A DNA stretch of 64,000 bases, from the NCBI GenBank assembly GCA_040080835.1, contig JBEBHP010000013.1, positions 75,980 to 139,979 on the forward strand, in the 5' to 3' direction. Below are positions 42,786-52,263 of this stretch, one piece after another (the stretch's first letter is position 1; each line of letters opens with the position of its first letter). The position numbers and the translations under genes are program-made. The DNA comes from SZUA-430 sp040080835. GTDB lineage: Bacteria; Pseudomonadota; Alphaproteobacteria; Micropepsales; Micropepsaceae. The notes under the pieces are model-generated. The model saw only the letters and a program-made list of their open reading frames with translations. It was not told the DNA's origin and ran no database searches.

Positions 42786-42893
42786 ATGCCTGCCGTGACC
42801 CCGCGCACCCTTGACCGGGAGGGCTCCAAGATTCAATGTCTCAACCCGTGTCCGCAATCTTGCGCATCCTAGCGCGCAGCAACTTCGGGTCAA

Positions 42894-43919
42894 TTGATCT
42901 TGCGAGCCATTCAGCGACTTGCCAAAGGTGCGACTGAACCAAAAGGCGCCGTAGAACGCCTGTTTCGCCTCGTCGAAAGCGATCTGCAGCACGTGAACGC
43001 GTTGATTGTCGAACGCATGCGCAGTGATGTCCCCCTAATTCCGGAATTGGCCGGACACATCATCAATTCCGGCGGCAAGCGCCTCCGGCCCATGCTGACG
43101 CTCGCCGCAGCGCAGATCTGCGGCTACCAGGGCCTGGGACACGTGAGGCTTGCAACTGCGGTGGAGTTTATCCATACGGCTACGCTTTTGCACGACGACG
43201 TCGTTGACGAAAGCGACCTGAGGCGCGGCAAGGCGGCAGCGCACGTGATCTGGGGCAATTCCCCGAGCGTGCTGGTTGGCGACTTCCTCTTTTCCCGCTC
43301 TTTCCAGCTGATGGTTGAAACCGGCAGCCTGCGTGTGCTGAGCATTCTTTCCAATGCCTCGGCCGTAATCGCCGAAGGCGAAGTGATGCAGCTGAGCTCA
43401 AAGGGCAATATCGGCGTCAGCGAGGATACCTATCTGAAGATCGTTGCGGCCAAGACGGCTGCATTGTTCGCGGCGGCTTCCGAAGCCGGTGCCGTGGTGG
43501 CGCAGGCAGACGAATTGCGCGAGATGGCACTCAAGTCCTATGGCCAGAACCTGGGCATCGCATTCCAGCTCGTGGACGACGCGCTCGACTATTCAGGGCG
43601 CGAGGCGATGCTGGGGAAGGCGATTGGCGATGATTTCAGGGAAGGCAAGCTCACGCTGCCCGTCATCCTTGCGCTTGCGAAGGCAAACGCGGACGAGGCG
43701 GAGTTCTGGCGCCGGACGATGGTGCATCGCTCGCAAACAGAGGCCGACCTCACGCACGCCATTCACCTGATCGAAAAGCACCAGACGCTTGCCGAGACTT
43801 TTGCGCGGGCACGAAGTTTCACGGACCAGGCGTGTTCAGCGTTGAATGTATTTCCTGAGAGCCCGATGCGCCGCGCGCTGCATGAACTCGCCGAATTCTG
43901 CGTGAGCCGGTCGTACTGA
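42894..43919 (+). CDS. ispB: Polyprenyl (octaprenyl-type) diphosphate synthase
   Basis: A 341-residue long-chain trans-prenyltransferase, making the ubiquinone side chain. First Asp-rich motif: TLLHDDVVDESDLRRG (DDxxD); second: LVDDALDYSG. SGGKRLRPMLTLAAAQICGY is the IPP site. Small residues before the first DDxxD suit long products; the exact length cannot be told. TTG 42894 is the start, with a second TTG two codons on. Divergent from DUF2007. Confidence 0.93.
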   Translation: MILRAIQRLAKGATEPKGAVERLFRLVESDLQHVNALIVERMRSDVPLIPELAGHIINSGGKRLRPMLTLAAAQICGYQGLGHVRLATAVEFIHTATLLHDDVVDESDLRRGKAAAHVIWGNSPSVLVGDFLFSRSFQLMVETGSLRVLSILSNASAVIAEGEVMQLSSKGNIGVSEDTYLKIVAAKTAALFAAASEAGAVVAQADELREMALKSYGQNLGIAFQLVDDALDYSGREAMLGKAIGDDFREGKLTLPVILALAKANADEAEFWRRTMVHRSQTEADLTHAIHLIEKHQTLAETFARARSFTDQACSALNVFPESPMRRALHELAEFCVSRSY

Positions 43920-44233
43920 CGCCACGTGAATTCATTTCGTCGGGTTCTGGAATACCGGCATCGCGAAAACTCGAAGCGCTCCTGCAGCAAATGTCGTGTT
44001 GGCGAATTCTTCCAAGGGAAAACAGTATCTCTCGCAGCGCATCTCCTCGCGGTGTCTTGGCACCGACACCGCGAGGAGCATTCGTGAGCCACCGTGAAGG
44101 GACAACTTCCCGAGCCCATTGTCGATGTGGCCGCAGAGTGAGAGAGTTTTCTGCCTCCACATCGACGGAAATAAGCTAGAATGTGCAGGTTGCACTCCGA
44201 TGGTGCGAATATTAACTCGGTGTGAGGATAACA
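43920..44233. other. Gene-free region upstream of the two-component system
   Basis: 314 bases with no credible gene on either strand. It contains one perfect hairpin at 44043-44078 and, at its end, the response-regulator ribosome-binding site. No clear promoter boxes were recognised. Confidence 0.55.
44043..44078. other. Perfect 14-base-pair hairpin
   Basis: CTCCTCGCGGTGTC, eight bases (TTGGCACC), GACACCGCGAGGAG: two exact 14-base arms about 155 bases before the response-regulator start. No T-run follows on either strand, so an intrinsic terminator is unlikely. It could be an RNA control structure or a repeat remnant. Confidence 0.5.
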
Positions 44234-44917
44234 TTGGAACGGCGTGTCTTAGTTATCGAAGATGATCAACGCACGTTGCAGCACGTTTGCGAAATCTTCA
44301 GAGAACAGGGCTGGACTGTTACGTCATCAGACAACGGGTCAGAGGGCCTGCACCGTGCGCTTTCTTCACCCTTCGAACTGGTAGTGCTCGACCGCAACCT
44401 TCCTGGCCTTGACGGGTTGTCAGCGCTCAAGGCGATGAAGGCGGCGGGCTCAAAAACGCCAGTGATCATTCTTTCCGCACTTGCCCACGTGGATGAGCGG
44501 GTCAAGGGGCTCAAATCCGGCGGTGACGACTACATTGTAAAACCGTTCAACGCCGCCGAACTGGTTGCTCGCGCTGATGTCCTGCTCAGAAAGCACTCGG
44601 GCGTACCCAAGACAACGACGCTGGTCTGTGGAGACCTGCAGATGGACCTCCTGACCAGGACCGTTTCCCGCGAAGGGCGTGCAATTGAACTGCTGCCGAG
44701 GGAATTCAAGCTGCTTGAGTATCTCATCCGTCACAAGGGCCAGACTGTCACGCGCGCCATGCTGCTGCAGAATGTCTGGGACTACCAGAATGACCCACAC
44801 ACAAACATAATCGACACACATGTCAGCCGCCTGCGCAAAAAACTTGATGGTGAGTTTGAAGCGCCCATGCTGCTGACAGTGCGGGGCATTGGCTTCTGCC
44901 TGTCTGCGGATTCATGA
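44234..44917 (+). CDS. OmpR/PhoB-family response regulator
   Basis: A 227-residue regulator. TTG 44234 is preferred because GAGGA lies five bases before it; GTG 44222 has none and adds four residues. The receiver has VLVIEDDQRTLQ (acidic pair), LVVLDRNLPGLDGLSAL (phosphoacceptor Asp in the VLDRN segment), and GGDDYIVKPFN (conserved Lys). The C-terminal winged helix (LLPREFKLLEYLIRHKGQTV and NIIDTHVSRLRKKL) binds DNA. Its stop overlaps the kinase start by ATGA. Confidence 0.94.
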   Translation: MERRVLVIEDDQRTLQHVCEIFREQGWTVTSSDNGSEGLHRALSSPFELVVLDRNLPGLDGLSALKAMKAAGSKTPVIILSALAHVDERVKGLKSGGDDYIVKPFNAAELVARADVLLRKHSGVPKTTTLVCGDLQMDLLTRTVSREGRAIELLPREFKLLEYLIRHKGQTVTRAMLLQNVWDYQNDPHTNIIDTHVSRLRKKLDGEFEAPMLLTVRGIGFCLSADS

Positions 44918-46317
44918 GCCGCAAGAACATACGCGTGTTCATTCCGGCGTCTGCGGTGTTGTTCGCGTCTGCCGCGGCGCTATTTGTGGTGGGCGTTTCG
45001 GTCGCTGCCTTCGAATACGTGGATGATCACGCGGAAAGGCTGCTTGCCCAACGAGAGGCAACCATCGCTGAGGAAGAACTGAAGCTGCTGGAAGACGTAT
45101 ATCAGGACGAGGGGCGCGACGGCGTCATTCGAGCGGTGGCGCGGCGGGCGGCGCTCCCAAGCGACAACCTGGGAATCGTTGCAATTGCGGACCAGCAGGG
45201 CAATATCCTTGTCGGAAATGTCGACTGGCCGAAGAGCCTGAAAATCGACGGCAAGTGGCGCGGAATTTCGACAGTCAGTGACTCGGAAGAACCCGTGAAC
45301 GGCTATGCCCGCGCAATCACTCTTGGCGATGGAACGCGAGTCCTCGTCGGGCGTAACTTCGCCTACAGCGAAACTCTTCGTGCATCACTTTCGAACGCGA
45401 TGTTTGCAGCCCTCGCAGTTCTGCTGGCCGCTACACTGGGGCTTGGTATCTGGCTGAACCGCTATGTGCTCACCCGGATCGATGCAATCGCTTCCACAAC
45501 CCGGCGCATCAGCATGAACAACCTGTCGGAGCGGATTCCGGTCGGGACCGCAAATACGGAGTTTGAACATCTTGGCGTCACACTCAACGAAATGCTGGAC
45601 CGCAACCAGGCGCTCATCGAGCAAATGCGGCTCATGACGGATGCGATTTCACATGACCTTCGATTGCCCCTGCAGCGCGTTCGCTCGAACCTGAACATGG
45701 CAATGGAAAGCTCGGAACCGGACAAGCTGAAAGCAGGAATTACGCAAGCGATTGAAGATGCGGATGCAGCGCTTGATACATTCAATTCACTGCTCGATAT
45801 AGCTCGCGCCGAGGCCGGTGTCGGCAAGGAAGCATTCGCTGCAGTGGAAATCAGCTCGCTGATAGCGGATGTGGTGGAGCTATTTGAACCGCTGGCGGAA
45901 GAAAAGGAGCAGAAACTTGAGGTCTGCGTTACACCGGCAAACGTGTGGGGACAGTCCATGCTGCTGAAACAAATGTTCGGCAACCTGCTTCACAACGCCA
46001 TCAAATACACGCCGACACATGGAAAGATCTCGGTGCGACTTGCCCGCGAGGAACCCGGAAAGATCTGCCTGGTTGTCGAAGACAACGGACCGGGCGTGCC
46101 TGAGGTTGATCGTGGTCAGGTCGCACAACCCTTTGGGCGACTTTCACGCGACCAGGGATCTGAAGGAAAAGGTCTGGGTCTCGCGCTCGCGGCTGCCTTT
46201 GCCAAGCTTCATGACGGAAATGTGAGATTGAGCGACGCCAACCCGGGCCTCAGAGTTACGGTGACGCTTCCCGAATTTGTCGAGCAAGCGTTGAAAACTC
46301 AAAGCGAATTAATCTGA
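44914..46317 (+). CDS. Sensor histidine kinase, partner of the preceding regulator
   Basis: A 467-residue membrane kinase. A first helix (about 9-30) and a second (about 157-180) bracket a periplasmic sensor of about 125 residues; a HAMP-like segment follows (RRISMNNLSERIPVG). HisKA: TDAISHDLRLPLQRVRSNL with the phosphorylated His. HATPase: NLLHNAIKYTPTHGK (N box), VVEDNGPGVPE (G1) and GKGLGLALAAAFAKL (G2). Sensor ligand unknown. Confidence 0.94.
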   Translation: MSRKNIRVFIPASAVLFASAAALFVVGVSVAAFEYVDDHAERLLAQREATIAEEELKLLEDVYQDEGRDGVIRAVARRAALPSDNLGIVAIADQQGNILVGNVDWPKSLKIDGKWRGISTVSDSEEPVNGYARAITLGDGTRVLVGRNFAYSETLRASLSNAMFAALAVLLAATLGLGIWLNRYVLTRIDAIASTTRRISMNNLSERIPVGTANTEFEHLGVTLNEMLDRNQALIEQMRLMTDAISHDLRLPLQRVRSNLNMAMESSEPDKLKAGITQAIEDADAALDTFNSLLDIARAEAGVGKEAFAAVEISSLIADVVELFEPLAEEKEQKLEVCVTPANVWGQSMLLKQMFGNLLHNAIKYTPTHGKISVRLAREEPGKICLVVEDNGPGVPEVDRGQVAQPFGRLSRDQGSEGKGLGLALAAAFAKLHDGNVRLSDANPGLRVTVTLPEFVEQALKTQSELI

Positions 46318-46398
46318 GCAACACATCAGCGAAAGTTTTGAATTCTACTTGTGGAGGTGCGGCGAACGAATTCCGCAGTGAAACAAGGAAATCTCACA

Positions 46399-46767
46399 AT
46401 GAATCGTATCTTCATGGGCACCCTGGTTAGCGTGGCACTTATCGGCGCCGCAGCGGCAGCGAGTGCACCTTCCAACACCACCACCGCAAAACCCGCTCCT
46501 GCATCCAGCGCGATCACAACGGCGCCGGCAGCCCCAGCAACAACGCCGGCACCGGCTCCTGACTATGCTGCGCAGTGCAAAGGCCTCACTGTCGAGTGGA
46601 AAACCGCAGCCGAGGCCAATGCCACCAACAAGAAGTTTGCGCAGGCCAAATCAAATGCGACGAAGGCAGAGCGCAACTGCAAGTCGACCAAGGTATCGCT
46701 GCTGAAGAAAGGTTCTGGCCAGTACCAGACTGCCCTGAAGCTGCTTGGCGTAACACCTACCCTCTAA
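46399..46767 (+). CDS. Exported Ala/Pro/Thr-rich protein of unknown function
   Basis: A 122-residue protein; AAGGAA eight bases before ATG 46399 fixes the start. A signal peptide (MNRIFMGTLVSVALIGAAAAAS) is followed by a low-complexity Ala/Pro/Thr region to about residue 55 and a helical, Lys-rich half with two Cys (QCKGLTVEWKTAAEANATNK; ERNCKSTKVSLLKK). No family is recognised. A strong terminator follows at 46811. Confidence 0.7.
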   Translation: MNRIFMGTLVSVALIGAAAAASAPSNTTTAKPAPASSAITTAPAAPATTPAPAPDYAAQCKGLTVEWKTAAEANATNKKFAQAKSNATKAERNCKSTKVSLLKKGSGQYQTALKLLGVTPTL

Positions 46768-46810
46768 ACCAGGTCTCTCTCCGACAACGACTGACCAGTT
46801 CCAGCCTGGG

Positions 46811-46853
46811 CCAAAGTTACCGGTGTCCCCTCACCGGTGACTTTGGTCTTTTT
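46811..46853 (+). terminator. Strong intrinsic terminator
   Basis: CCAAAGTTACCGGTG, six-base loop, CACCGGTGACTTTGG: a 15-base stem with one G-U pair, followed by TCTTTTT. It ends the gene at 46399 and lies between it and the convergent ispE. Confidence 0.9.
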
Positions 46854-46869
46854 GCCTACAGGTCTTGGA

Positions 46870-47766
46870 TCAGCGGGGTGTGCAATTGAATGGCCGGCAG
46901 CTGGATACCCACCAGTCGGGCTGGGCTGAACGAATTTGTTCGGCCGATGTCGCCGCTGCTTCCAGTGTCGGAAATATCCCAAAATGGGTCGCGCCACTTC
47001 CCGACATTCGCGCCAGAAGGCACCCTTGCGTGGCAATCAATGCCTGCTCGACACGCATGATGTCCGGCGCCATGGCCCTTGCGGCCGAAGACAGGTCGTT
47101 CCCGGTTCTGTCCAGCCATGCCACGAAGTCTCTCAAGTCCCGGAATTTCGCTGGCCATACGGGCGCATCCGTTCCCGATCGTATTTTCAGATTCCGAAAT
47201 ACGTCGGCGGTGGGCAAAGCCAGACCGGGATTAACGAGCACAAACGCAAAAGCCGGCAAGTCGGGAGCCGGAGCCAGAACTTCCCCCGCTCCGCTCATCA
47301 GGGAAGGAGCGGCCTTCAAGCACACGGGCACATCCGCTCCGATCGACTTGCCGATATCACACAGATCATCAGAATGGATCGGCAGCGACCAATACTGCGC
47401 CAACAAAAGCAGGGTTGCTGCGGCATCGCTTGAACCGCCACCAATACCGGAAGCAACCGGAAGGTTCTTTTCCAGCTGAAGGCGCGCTGGCCTCGTCTTG
47501 TGACCATTGTGCCTTGCCCAATCCACAAGCGATTGCGCGGCCTTGATGACCAGGTTGTCTGCGTCATGTTCAAGACTGCCTGCAAATGGTCCTGAAATAT
47601 CGAGCGACAGGCGCTTGCCTTCACTCACAGTCAGATTGTCGCCTGCATCAGCGAAGACAACGAGACTTTGAAGGTTGTGGTAACCGTCCTCGCGGCGGTC
47701 ACCGACGTGGAGATAGAGATTGACCTTGGCGGGGGCAAATCGGTGAGCGGCCTGGGCTGCGATCAC
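46870..47766 (-). CDS. ispE: 4-diphosphocytidyl-2-C-methyl-D-erythritol kinase
   Basis: A 298-residue GHMP kinase in the MEP pathway. FAPAKVNLYLHVGDRREDGY is the substrate-binding start; PVASGIGGGSSDAAATLLLL is the ATP-binding GHMP motif; ARMSGSGATHFGIF is the third motif. GTG 47766 overlaps the TPR-protein stop by GTGA, so it is co-translated. This is the second MEP gene in the window (dxs is the first). Confidence 0.95.
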   Translation of the reverse strand: MIAAQAAHRFAPAKVNLYLHVGDRREDGYHNLQSLVVFADAGDNLTVSEGKRLSLDISGPFAGSLEHDADNLVIKAAQSLVDWARHNGHKTRPARLQLEKNLPVASGIGGGSSDAAATLLLLAQYWSLPIHSDDLCDIGKSIGADVPVCLKAAPSLMSGAGEVLAPAPDLPAFAFVLVNPGLALPTADVFRNLKIRSGTDAPVWPAKFRDLRDFVAWLDRTGNDLSSAARAMAPDIMRVEQALIATQGCLLARMSGSGATHFGIFPTLEAAATSAEQIRSAQPDWWVSSCRPFNCTPR

Positions 47767-49532
47767 TTGCTGCCCTGCCCGGCATTGTCCGCGCGCGAAG
47801 GGTTTTTTGGCTGGTCTTCCAGCCCGACGTCCAGCTTGCGCATGATCTTGGGTTCGTCAGCTTTTTCGGGGGCCATTGCGAGCGCATGCTGCCACTGGAA
47901 TTTCGCCTCGAGCTTTCGTCCCGTGCGCCAGTAGGCGTCGCCGAGATGGTCGTTGATCGTCGACAAGCCAGGTTCAAGCAATACGGCCTTCTCCAGATAT
48001 TCCGTCGCCGCCTTGAAGTTCCCGAGCCTGTAATGCGCCCAGCCCAGACTGTCGACCACATAGCCGTCATCCGGGCGCAACTCCACAGCACGCTGCAGCA
48101 TCTCGAGGCCCTCCCTGATGTTGATGCCGCGATCAACCCAGGAATAGGCGAGGTAGTTCATAACCATTGGCTGCTGGGGCCGGAGCTTCAGTGCCATCCG
48201 CAAGTCTGACTCCGCGTCGTTCCATCGCTTTTCACGCTCATAGGAAACCCCGCGCGTATAGAACAAAGTCCAGTGTCGTTCCTCCGGCCTGGAAATCATA
48301 GAGATCGCCTTGGTGTATGCGGCGGCAGCCTCGGCATACTTGTCCTGGTCACGCAGCACGTCGCCGATCGCAGCGTAGGTGTGTGCATCTTCTTCAGTGC
48401 CGTTCAGCGCCTGGTTGAGCGTCTTGAGTGCATCGTCCGGCCGTTTCAGTTTCTGAAGGTTCTGCGCAATTTGCTGTCGCGAACTTACAAACAAGGGCGA
48501 CGTTGGCGGGATGCGTTCGTATGTGTCGTTTGCATCTTGCCACCGCTCGCCAGCTTCCTGGCGATCAGCCAGCAGCGAGAGCGACAGTTCATGATGAGGG
48601 TCGAGAGCCAATGCAAGCTGCAGGTAAAACACCGGGAGTTCTACTGCCTTGTCATCTGACGAACTTGCGGCAACGCCGTAAAGCGTCTCGGCCATTCCCT
48701 GTTTCGCGTCCGAGATCACGCGGGTCGGCACCCCACCGCCAGCCATTCGGGACAATTCCCGCTGGATGACCGGATTGCCTGGCGCCTTCAACAGGAATGT
48801 TTGATACAGCTCCTTTGCTTTGCCTGCCTGCCCCTGGCGAGCGAGAAAGTTTCCGTAGGCTTGCAGGATCCTTAGCGATTCTCCGTCAGACAGCCTGTTG
48901 GCCTCTTCATAGTGGGAAAGTGCTTCTGCATTTTTGCCTGAGAGATCTTCCATCAACGCCTGGTGATAGAGCGCGAACGCCCGGGTGCCGCCCACGCTGT
49001 TCAGCTTTGCCAGAGCATCCGTCGCGCCCGGCAGATTTCCCTGCGCATAGTCGGCATAGGCGAGACCAACTTTCGCAGCGATCTCTGCCGCGGCGTTGCC
49101 GGCAACCTTTTCAAACGCCTGCGCAGATTTTGCATAGGCGTCGTCACGCAACGCGCGGATGCCAATGACCAAATTGGGCAATCTCGCGCTTGGGACACGC
49201 TTGACCAGGTCCTCTGCGTAGTTGGCAGCCGTGTCGATGTCGCCGCCCGAAACTTCGCTCAACAGTGCGCGCTCAAGAAGCGCCGGGTTCTGCGGATCAA
49301 AGGTCAACGCGCTCTTGAAGTAGCGCGCTGCTGCCTCAGAATCGCGCGCACCTGTTGCATAGCGCCCGGCAAGGTAACTGCCATACCGGTTTGATGCTGC
49401 AGGCTTCGTGTCAGACTGAAGCGGCTGGAACTCGGAACACTGGGTCAGGCCCAGCAGCATGGTGCAGCTGAGCGCCGTGACGAATCCAATCCACTTGATG
49501 GCAGTCTTGTTCTGCACCACGAAACTCCCCAC
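47763..49532 (-). CDS. Tetratricopeptide-repeat protein, secreted or lipid-anchored
   Basis: A 589-residue protein. The N-terminus is a signal (IGFVTALSCTMLLGLTQCSE; Cys-containing but not a perfect lipobox). TPR units run through the rest: YFKSALTFDPQNPALLERAL, LRMALKLRPQQPMVMNYLAY, YLEKAVLLEPGLSTINDHLG and others. Scaffolding in the periplasm is likely. It is followed without gap by ispE and preceded on the same strand by ETF-QO. Confidence 0.88.
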   Translation of the reverse strand: MGSFVVQNKTAIKWIGFVTALSCTMLLGLTQCSEFQPLQSDTKPAASNRYGSYLAGRYATGARDSEAAARYFKSALTFDPQNPALLERALLSEVSGGDIDTAANYAEDLVKRVPSARLPNLVIGIRALRDDAYAKSAQAFEKVAGNAAAEIAAKVGLAYADYAQGNLPGATDALAKLNSVGGTRAFALYHQALMEDLSGKNAEALSHYEEANRLSDGESLRILQAYGNFLARQGQAGKAKELYQTFLLKAPGNPVIQRELSRMAGGGVPTRVISDAKQGMAETLYGVAASSSDDKAVELPVFYLQLALALDPHHELSLSLLADRQEAGERWQDANDTYERIPPTSPLFVSSRQQIAQNLQKLKRPDDALKTLNQALNGTEEDAHTYAAIGDVLRDQDKYAEAAAAYTKAISMISRPEERHWTLFYTRGVSYEREKRWNDAESDLRMALKLRPQQPMVMNYLAYSWVDRGINIREGLEMLQRAVELRPDDGYVVDSLGWAHYRLGNFKAATEYLEKAVLLEPGLSTINDHLGDAYWRTGRKLEAKFQWQHALAMAPEKADEPKIMRKLDVGLEDQPKNPSRADNAGQGSK

Positions 49533-49548
49533 GCGCTCTTCAGGCGGA

Positions 49549-51216
49549 TCACATATTCGGATAGGTTGGTCCGCCGCCGCCTTCCGGTGTGGTCCAGTTT
49601 ATGTTCTGCGCGGGATCTTTGATATCGCAAGTTTTGCAGTGCACGCAGTTCTGAGCATTAATTACAAAGCGCGGATTTCCGCCGGAATTGTCGCGCACGA
49701 CTTCATAAACCCCGGCAGGACAATAGCGTTGGGCAGGTTCAGCGAATTGTGGCAGGTTTTTTGAAATCGGGATCGATGGATCTCTGAGCTGCAGGTGAAC
49801 CGGCTGGTCTTCTTCGTGATTCGTGCCGGAAAGAAAAACCGACGACAACTTGTCGAAGCTGAATACGCCGTCGGGCTTTGGATACACGATGGGCTTGCAC
49901 TCATTCGCGGGCTTCAATGTCGCGTAGTCCGGCTTGCCGTGCCTGAGTGTAAACGGGCTTGTTCCAAAAATCTGGTTCAGCCACATATCCACTCCACCAA
50001 GACCGACACCGAGCACTGTGCCGAAGCGGCTCCAGAACGGCTTCACGTTGCGCACGCGTTTCAAATCCTTGTAGACGTGGCTCGCCTTGTATCCCGTTGT
50101 GTAGTCGACAAGTTCATCGGCAGAGCGCCCGTGAGTGATTGCGTCAAAGGCGGCTTCGGCGGCGAGCATTCCCGTTTTCATGGCATTGTGACTGCCCTTG
50201 ATACGCGGCACGTTTACAAAGCCCGCCGAACAGCCAATGAGCGCTCCGCCCGGAAACGTGAGTTTGGGAACAGACTGGAACCCACCCTCGGTGATTGCGC
50301 GCGCGCCGTAGGACAGGCGCTTGCCACCTTCGAGGAACGGGCGAATGGCAGGGTGCGTCTTGAAACGCTGGAATTCGTCGAACGGGGACAGAAACGGATT
50401 GCTGTAGTTCAGATGGACCACAAAGCCGATCGACACATAGTTATCGCCCCAATGGTACATGAACGAACCACCGCCCGTGTCATTCGGGAGAGGCCAACCC
50501 ATTGTATGTACGACGAGGCCCGGCTTGTGCGCTTCCTTCGGCAACTGCCAAAGCTCTTTCAACCCGATGCCAAACTTTTGCGGGTCGCAGCCTTCGTCCA
50601 GCTTGAAGCGTGCCATGAGCTGCTTGGCCAGTGAACCGCGAACACCCTCTGCGATCAGTGTGTATTTGCCGAGCAGTTCCATGCCGCGCGTAAAGCCGCT
50701 CTTCTCCTGGCCATCGCGTCCGATGCCCATGTCACCAGTCGCGATGCCTCGCACTGCTCCCTTGTCGTCGTACAAGACTTCAGAAGCCGCGAAGCCCGGA
50801 TATATTTCCACACCCAGTTCCTCGGCCTGCTTTGCCAGCCAGCGGCAGACATTCCCAAGGCTCGCAATATAATTGCCGTGATTCCACATCAGCGGCGGCA
50901 TCAGGAAGCCTGGAACCCGCAGTGACCCGGACGGTCCGAGATACAGAAACCTGTCGTCGGTCACGGGCGTATCGAGCGGTGCGCCCCGCTCCTTCCAGTC
51001 GGGAAAAAGTTCGTTGATGCCAATTGGGTCGAGCACCGCGCCGGACAGGATGTGAGCCCCCACTTCTGAGCCCTTTTCCACCACACAAACTGTCAGTTCC
51101 TTTCCTGCCGCTGAGGCAAGCTGCTTGATCCTGATGGCCGCCGACAAGCCAGACGGGCCTGCACCCACGATCACAACGTCGAATTCCATAGACTCACGTG
51201 GTGCGAGGCTGCTCAT
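49549..51216 (-). CDS. Electron transfer flavoprotein-ubiquinone oxidoreductase
   Basis: A 555-residue FAD/[4Fe-4S] protein linking ETF to the quinone pool on the inner membrane. FAD motif: DVVIVGAGPSGLSAAIRIKQ. GHILSGAVLDP-like and EGVRGSLAKQLMARF blocks are typical. The cluster Cys are in RYCPAGVYE and NCVHCKTCDIKDPAQNINW at the C-terminus. Length is normal for the family. Divergent from the UDG gene. Confidence 0.96.
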   Translation of the reverse strand: MSSLAPRESMEFDVVIVGAGPSGLSAAIRIKQLASAAGKELTVCVVEKGSEVGAHILSGAVLDPIGINELFPDWKERGAPLDTPVTDDRFLYLGPSGSLRVPGFLMPPLMWNHGNYIASLGNVCRWLAKQAEELGVEIYPGFAASEVLYDDKGAVRGIATGDMGIGRDGQEKSGFTRGMELLGKYTLIAEGVRGSLAKQLMARFKLDEGCDPQKFGIGLKELWQLPKEAHKPGLVVHTMGWPLPNDTGGGSFMYHWGDNYVSIGFVVHLNYSNPFLSPFDEFQRFKTHPAIRPFLEGGKRLSYGARAITEGGFQSVPKLTFPGGALIGCSAGFVNVPRIKGSHNAMKTGMLAAEAAFDAITHGRSADELVDYTTGYKASHVYKDLKRVRNVKPFWSRFGTVLGVGLGGVDMWLNQIFGTSPFTLRHGKPDYATLKPANECKPIVYPKPDGVFSFDKLSSVFLSGTNHEEDQPVHLQLRDPSIPISKNLPQFAEPAQRYCPAGVYEVVRDNSGGNPRFVINAQNCVHCKTCDIKDPAQNINWTTPEGGGGPTYPNM

Positions 51217-51353
51217 TTTCAGGCCGCTTCCTTTGATTGACTCGGGACGGTATTGAGAACCGGGGTCGCATTGGGGTTACCATGTCCCAGACTCTGAGGT
51301 AAGAAGGCGCAAATTAGTGGGCATTCAGGCCCACGGTCAACGCGGTAGAAGAC

Positions 51354-52196
51354 TTGGACCTGGAGACAGCACAGCGTAGTCCTGCAGCAATGCTCAAGTG
51401 GCTTGTCGACATGGGGGCCGACGAAGCCCTTGATAACGTGCCAATCGACCGCTTTACCGTACCGCAACCAATGCCAAACGTCGAGAATCCCAAGGCATTG
51501 GAAGCGCCGAGGCCCCTGCCTTCACCGGTTTTCCGACGCGCTGCGGAACCAGAACCACGCGTTGCTGCAGCGTCGGCGCCTTCGGCCGCGGCCAACAGCG
51601 CGCGTGACATCGCAGCGAAATGCCAGTCGCTGGAAGAATTGCGGCTTGCCGTTTCAAGTTTTCAGGGTTGCGTCCTGCGTCAAACGGCAAAGCACACGGT
51701 TTTCAGTGATGGCAATCCGACTGCACCGGTCATGTTCATCGGCGAAGCACCCGGTCGCGACGAAGACCTTCAGGGCGTACCTTTCGTCGGGCGCAGTGGC
51801 GCCCTCCTTGACCGCATGCTGAATGCGATCGACATTGATCGGTCAAAGCTTGCCTACATCACAAACGTCATCTTCTGGCGCCCTCCGGGCAATCGCCCCC
51901 CGACGCCGGAGGAAGCCGCAGTGTGCGCTCCTTTTCTTGTCAGGCACATTGAACTGCAGCAACCCAAGGTTTTAGTGCTGCTGGGCGGGACGCCTGTTAA
52001 ACATGTCCTGCACTGGGATGAGGGAATTACCCGCATACGTGGCAAATGGGGTGTTTACCGATCGAAAGCGCTGGAGATTCCGGCCCTGGCCATGTTTCAT
52101 CCGGCATATTTGTTGCGTCAGCCAAGTGCGAAGCAGCAGACATGGCAAGACCTTCAGAGTCTGAAAGCAAAGCTGATCGAGATCGGTGCAATCTGA
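51354..52196 (+). CDS. Family-4 uracil-DNA glycosylase
   Basis: A 280-residue [4Fe-4S] glycosylase removing uracil from DNA. A family-specific N-terminus (LKWLVDMGADEALDNVPIDR) is followed by a Pro/Ala-rich linker. The catalytic GEAPGRDEDLQGVPFVGRSG and the C-terminal MFHPAYLLRQPS (conserved His) are intact. Cluster Cys are seen in AKCQSLEELRLAV, FQGCVLRQ and VCAPFLVRH. TTG 51354 is used as start; a later ATG at 51390 would lose the conserved N-terminus. Confidence 0.93.
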   Translation: MDLETAQRSPAAMLKWLVDMGADEALDNVPIDRFTVPQPMPNVENPKALEAPRPLPSPVFRRAAEPEPRVAAASAPSAAANSARDIAAKCQSLEELRLAVSSFQGCVLRQTAKHTVFSDGNPTAPVMFIGEAPGRDEDLQGVPFVGRSGALLDRMLNAIDIDRSKLAYITNVIFWRPPGNRPPTPEEAAVCAPFLVRHIELQQPKVLVLLGGTPVKHVLHWDEGITRIRGKWGVYRSKALEIPALAMFHPAYLLRQPSAKQQTWQDLQSLKAKLIEIGAI

Positions 52197-52263
52197 CGTT
52201 GGCTTGTTTGTCTGGCGCAGCCCGCCTATGAATGACGTTCAATCAATTTTGTAGAGCCCGCGT

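Noticed and set aside
42786..42992. N-terminal extension of the DUF2007 protein.
   Set aside because: It crosses the divergent ispB start and is not family-like.
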